9,330 bases of DNA from Halieaceae bacterium (GTDB taxonomy: Bacteria; Pseudomonadota; Gammaproteobacteria; Pseudomonadales; Halieaceae): contig PAGS01000055.1 of assembly GCA_002705465.1 (NCBI GenBank), positions 14,893 through 24,222 of the forward strand, read 5' to 3'. The position numbers were made by a program, and so were the translations under genes. The stretch's first letter is position 1, and each line of letters starts with the position of its first letter. This document shows, piece after piece, positions 5,786 to 9,330 of this stretch. Below the pieces are notes generated by a model. It was given only the letters and a program-made list of their open reading frames with translations, was not told the origin of the DNA and did not search any database.

Positions 5786-8482
5786 ATGGCAGAAAATCCG
5801 CAAGAAATGGCACGGGAAATTCTCCCGGTCAACATCGAAGACGAGCTGAAACAGTCCTACATGGATTACGCGATGAGCGTGATCGTCGGCCGGGCACTGC
5901 CTGACGTGCGCGATGGGCTCAAGCCCGTGCATCGCCGGGTCCTGTTTGCCATGAACGAGCTCAACAACGACTGGAACAAGCCGTATAAGAAATCGGCGCG
6001 TGTGGTGGGAGATGTCATTGGTAAGTACCACCCCCATGGCGATTCGGCTGTTTACGACACCATCGTGCGGATGGCGCAAGATTTCTCTCTTCGCTACACC
6101 TTGGTGGATGGTCAGGGTAATTTTGGCTCAATAGATGGCGACTCGGCTGCCGCCATGCGCTACACCGAAATTCGCATGGCCAAAATCGCCCACGCGCTCC
6201 TCGCTGATCTCGACAAAGAAACAGTCGACTTCGTCGATAATTATGACGGCACTGAGCAAATACCAGCAGTGCTTCCCACCCGAGTGCCAAATCTGTTGGT
6301 AAATGGCTCGTCGGGGATCGCGGTCGGTATGGCTACCAATATCCCGCCACACAACCTCCGCGAAGTGGTGGCGGGTTGCTTGGCGACGCTGCAGGATCCC
6401 GAGATCAGCGTCGATGAGTTGATGCAATATATTCCCGGGCCCGACTTCCCTACCGGCGCCCAAATCAACGGTCGCGCAGGCATCGTGCAGGCTTATCGCA
6501 CCGGTCGCGGTCGCATCTATGCGCGCGCGAAAGCGGAGGTCATCACCGATGAGGCCAAGGGCAAGGACACCATCATCATTCATGAGATTCCTTATCAGCT
6601 AAACAAATCCCGTTTGATTGAGCGCATTGCCGAGCTGGTGAAAGAGAAAAAGCTGGAGGGGATCACCGAATTACGCGACGAGTCTGATAAAGACGGTTTG
6701 CGCGTGGTGATCGAACTGCGGCGCGGTGAGGTCGGTGATGTGGTGTTGAACAACCTATACACCCAAACCCAGCTGCAGTCGGTGGTGGGCATCAATATGG
6801 TTGCTTTGGTCGATGGCGAACCCAAGGTGCTGAACCTCAAGCAGATGATTGAGGCCTTCGTTCGGCATCGCCGCGAAATTGTGACGCGACGCACCGTCTA
6901 TCTGCTGCGTAAGGCGCGAGAACGAGGGCATGTGCTCGAAGGTCTTGCCATCGCACTGGCTAACATTGATGAGGTCATCGAATTAATCAAATCATCGCCC
7001 ACCGCGGCGGATGCGCGTGAGGGCCTGATGGCCAGATCATGGTCGCCCGGTGATGTGATGGCCATGTTAGAGCGAGCCGGTGCAGACGCCTGTCGACCCG
7101 ATGACTTGCCTGTTCATTTTGGCGTTCATGATGGCCAATATCATTTGTCACCAGCCCAAGCCCAGGCGATTCTCGATCTGCGGTTGCACCGATTGACGGG
7201 GCTGGAGCACGAAAAGCTCCTTCAGGAGTACGCGGACAAAATTGCAGAGATTGCGGATTATCTCGACATACTCGGTGACCCGGATCGCCTGAAGCAGGTC
7301 ATTCGGGAGGAGCTGGAGGAACTGGTAGAAGAATTCGGGGATGAACGGAAGACCCAGATCTCTGACTCGGCACATGACTTGACGGTCGAGGATCTGATTA
7401 CTGAAGAAGATCGCGTTGTGACTATTTCTCATGGTGGTTATGCCAAAACGCAATCGTTGACTGACTACCAAGCCCAGCGACGCGGCGGAACGGGCCGCAG
7501 TGCCACCGCTGTGAAGGACGAGGACTTTGTTGAGCATTTGCTGATAGCCAGTACCCACGCCACCATTCTGTGTTTTTCCAACTTGGGCAAGGTGTATTGG
7601 TTAAAAGTGTTTCATATTCCGTTGGCGAGTCGCACCGCGCGAGGGCGCCCCATGGTCAACCTGTTACCGCTTGATGAAGGCGAGAGAATCACTTCCATTC
7701 TGCCGATTGAGGGATACGAGACCGACCACTTTATCTTCATGGCTACAGCCAACGGGACGGTGAAGAAAACCGATATGAGTTTGTTCTCACGTCAGCGCAG
7801 TGTCGGTCTCCGTGCGATTGAGCTCGATGATGACGACGTGCTGGTGGGGACGGCGGTTACCGATGGCAGTCAGGACATCATGCTGTTTTCCAGCGAGGGC
7901 AAGGTGGTTCGCTTTGCGGAATCGGCAGTTCGCGCCATGGGTAGAACCGCTCGCGGTGTCAAAGGTATCAAGCTCGCGCAGGGTCATCGCCTGATCTCCT
8001 TGGTCGTGCCCAAAGAGGGGAGCAAGATCCTAACGGTAAGTGAAAACGGATATGGCAAACGTTCAGAGACGCAGGATTTCCCGGTCAAGGGGCGGGGCAC
8101 CAAGGGCGTTATCGGCATGACGACGTCAGAGCGAAACGGCTCACTGGTCGGCGCCGAGCAAGTCTGGGACGGTGACGAAATGATGCTGATCTCTAATCAG
8201 GGTACTGCCGTGCGCACCCGGGTCGAGGAGGTGAGTGTGCAGGGCCGGAATACACAGGGTGTCAGGGTGATCAAGACCCGCGATGGTGAAGCATTGGTCA
8301 GCGTCAGTCGCATTGCGGAGGATGATATCGACGCGGCGGATCCGGTCTCGGATCTTGATCAACAGGTATCTGGCGGCGCCCCATCTGATGACACTGGGAT
8401 TGCCGCAGGCGATGTGGCCGACGGGTCCGAGGCGCTCGACACAAGCAACAGCTCAGAGGGAGACGGGGACCCGGCAGAGTGA
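5786..8482 (+). CDS. gyrA: DNA gyrase subunit A
   Basis: GyrA is the DNA-cleaving subunit of the A2B2 gyrase that introduces negative supercoils. The complete 898-residue product (E. coli has 875) begins with the family segments [15 protein letters not shown] and [20 protein letters not shown]. The catalytic tyrosine is Tyr126 in AAMRYTE. The quinolone-resistance-determining region reads [11 protein letters not shown] with Ser87 and Asp91, the equivalents of E. coli Ser83 and Asp87, both in the susceptible state. The C-terminal beta-pinwheel begins near residue 535 and carries the GyrA-box QRRGGTG (564-570), where many orthologues have K or R in place of Thr569. Residues 845-898 form an acidic Asp/Ser/Gly tail. 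No good Shine-Dalgarno precedes the ATG at 5786; Met8 (5807) is a possible alternative start. The gene diverges from mtaD, and its TGA overlaps the serC GTG. Confidence 0.98.
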   Translation: MAENPQEMAREILPVNIEDELKQSYMDYAMSVIVGRALPDVRDGLKPVHRRVLFAMNELNNDWNKPYKKSARVVGDVIGKYHPHGDSAVYDTIVRMAQDFSLRYTLVDGQGNFGSIDGDSAAAMRYTEIRMAKIAHALLADLDKETVDFVDNYDGTEQIPAVLPTRVPNLLVNGSSGIAVGMATNIPPHNLREVVAGCLATLQDPEISVDELMQYIPGPDFPTGAQINGRAGIVQAYRTGRGRIYARAKAEVITDEAKGKDTIIIHEIPYQLNKSRLIERIAELVKEKKLEGITELRDESDKDGLRVVIELRRGEVGDVVLNNLYTQTQLQSVVGINMVALVDGEPKVLNLKQMIEAFVRHRREIVTRRTVYLLRKARERGHVLEGLAIALANIDEVIELIKSSPTAADAREGLMARSWSPGDVMAMLERAGADACRPDDLPVHFGVHDGQYHLSPAQAQAILDLRLHRLTGLEHEKLLQEYADKIAEIADYLDILGDPDRLKQVIREELEELVEEFGDERKTQISDSAHDLTVEDLITEEDRVVTISHGGYAKTQSLTDYQAQRRGGTGRSATAVKDEDFVEHLLIASTHATILCFSNLGKVYWLKVFHIPLASRTARGRPMVNLLPLDEGERITSILPIEGYETDHFIFMATANGTVKKTDMSLFSRQRSVGLRAIELDDDDVLVGTAVTDGSQDIMLFSSEGKVVRFAESAVRAMGRTARGVKGIKLAQGHRLISLVVPKEGSKILTVSENGYGKRSETQDFPVKGRGTKGVIGMTTSERNGSLVGAEQVWDGDEMMLISNQGTAVRTRVEEVSVQGRNTQGVRVIKTRDGEALVSVSRIAEDDIDAADPVSDLDQQVSGGAPSDDTGIAAGDVADGSEALDTSNSSEGDGDPAE

Positions 8483-9330
8483 CGCGAGCGCACAATTTTT
8501 GTGCCGGGCCGGCTGCGCTCCCTTTGCCCGTGCTGGAGCGTGCTCAAGCGGAGTTGATGGAATGGTCTGGCGTTGGCGCCTCGGTGATGGAGGTCAGTCA
8601 TCGCAGCCCGGCATTTCTGGCGGTCGCTGAGCGGGCCGAATCTTCGCTGCGGCGACTTCTTTCAATCAGTGATGACTACGCGGTACTGTTCCTCCAAGGC
8701 GGCGCCTCTCTTCAATTCGCCTCCGTGCCCCTCAATCTGAGTGCCCCGGGACAAACGGTCGATCAAGTGATCACTGGGCAGTGGTCAAAAAAAGCGTATG
8801 CGGAACAACAGCGTTTCGCTCCGGTTAATGTTGTAGCCAGCTCTGCGGACTGCGGATTTGCCCGGGTGCCACCAGAGGCGGAGTGGCAGCCTGACGCCTC
8901 GGCGGCTTATCTGCACTATTGCCCTAATGAGACCATCGGTGGACTGGAGTTTTCATTTGTGCCTGAGGTCGCGGCACCCATCGTCGCTGACATGTCGTCG
9001 ACGCTGTTATCGCGGCCTATTGAAGTGAATCGATTCGGAGTGATCTATGCGGGCGCTCAAAAGAACATTGGTCCAGCGGGCCTGTGTTTAGTGATCGTGC
9101 GCCGGGAATTGTTGGGTCGCGCCCGCGAGGAGACGCCGACCATGCTGGACTGGCAAACTGCAGCCGAGAACGATTCTATGTATAACACTCCCCCCACCTT
9201 CGCGATTTATTTGGCGGGGCTCGTTTTTGAATGGCTGGAGGGCCTCGGTGGTCTTGAGGCAATGTTCGAAATCAACCGCCGTAAGGCCGCAAAGTTATAT
9301 GAGCTGATTGACCGCAGTGACTTTTACGAC
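8479..9330 (+). CDS. serC: Phosphoserine aminotransferase, 5' part (3' end outside window)
   Basis: SerC is a PLP-dependent class V aminotransferase. It converts 3-phosphohydroxypyruvate and glutamate to phosphoserine in serine synthesis, and serves pyridoxine synthesis in gammaproteobacteria. The frame is open from a GTG at 8479 to the window end, giving 284 residues of about 360. The start reads [11 protein letters not shown], as in the family. Visible landmarks are HRSPAF with Arg42, the phosphate-binding [10 protein letters not shown] segment (71-80), Trp102 in TGQWSKKA, Asp171 in VADMSS, the PLP-lysine Lys195 in [11 protein letters not shown], and NTPPTFAIY (236-244). The GTG overlaps the gyrA TGA (GTGA), and GGGG at 8465-8468 is a possible weak ribosome site, so translation is probably coupled to gyrA. 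gyrA-serC adjacency is known in Pseudomonas-like genomes. About 75 C-terminal residues are missing only because the window ends. Confidence 0.96.
   Translation, partial: MTRAHNFCAGPAALPLPVLERAQAELMEWSGVGASVMEVSHRSPAFLAVAERAESSLRRLLSISDDYAVLFLQGGASLQFASVPLNLSAPGQTVDQVITGQWSKKAYAEQQRFAPVNVVASSADCGFARVPPEAEWQPDASAAYLHYCPNETIGGLEFSFVPEVAAPIVADMSSTLLSRPIEVNRFGVIYAGAQKNIGPAGLCLVIVRRELLGRAREETPTMLDWQTAAENDSMYNTPPTFAIYLAGLVFEWLEGLGGLEAMFEINRRKAAKLYELIDRSDFYD

Noticed and set aside
1..9330. Search for a novel defence, mobile or toxin-antitoxin system
   Set aside because: Every coding stretch is a recognised housekeeping family. There are no direct-repeat arrays, integrase or transposase motifs, tRNA attachment sites or compositional shifts.

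Overview
This window looks like ordinary chromosomal backbone of a gammaproteobacterium outside the enterics and vibrios, probably close to the Pseudomonadales/Cellvibrionales (marine) lineages. It uses ScpA/ScpB rather than MukBEF for condensation. It carries ubiG, so it makes ubiquinone. It has the gyrA-serC pair, and the set mtaD-ubiG-mupP-yciK that I recall from Pseudomonas-type genomes. The assignment is inferred from protein similarity and gene order recalled from memory; no search was run. There are no tRNA or rRNA genes, insertion sequences, CRISPR arrays, phage genes or islands, and base composition looks even throughout.

Layout. (1) 1-2155, plus strand: the end of scpA, then scpB and rluB, packed as one operon (2-nt gap, then a 4-nt ATGA overlap). 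(2) 2156-5622, minus strand: a compact operon read right to left as mtaD, ubiG, mupP, yciK, with junctions of a 4-nt gap, a 4-nt GTGA overlap and another GTGA overlap. It converges on rluB with no intergenic base: the two stop codons abut as the palindrome TGATCA. (3) 5623-5785: the only real intergenic region (163 bp), between divergent mtaD and gyrA. It holds a perfect TATAAT for mtaD and a 7-bp inverted repeat. (4) 5786-9330, plus strand: complete gyrA, then serC starting at a GTG that overlaps the gyrA stop and running off the window.

How the genes work together: scpAB with an Smc encoded elsewhere handles chromosome condensation and segregation, and gyrA encodes the DNA-cleaving subunit of gyrase. 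rluB modifies 23S rRNA. The minus-strand operon joins SAH/MTA deamination (mtaD) to a SAM-dependent ubiquinone methyltransferase that produces SAH (ubiG), then to a peptidoglycan-recycling phosphatase (mupP) and an unassigned oxidoreductase (yciK). serC makes serine precursor.

I see no evidence of a novel defence or mobile system. The most interesting signal is at the ubiG/mupP junction. The last codons of ubiG contain an A-AAA-AAA heptamer in the correct phase for -1 slippage, a GAAA-tetraloop hairpin follows 10 nt later, and the -1 frame is exactly the mupP frame. This could yield a UbiG-MupP fusion, but it is a hypothesis from sequence only.
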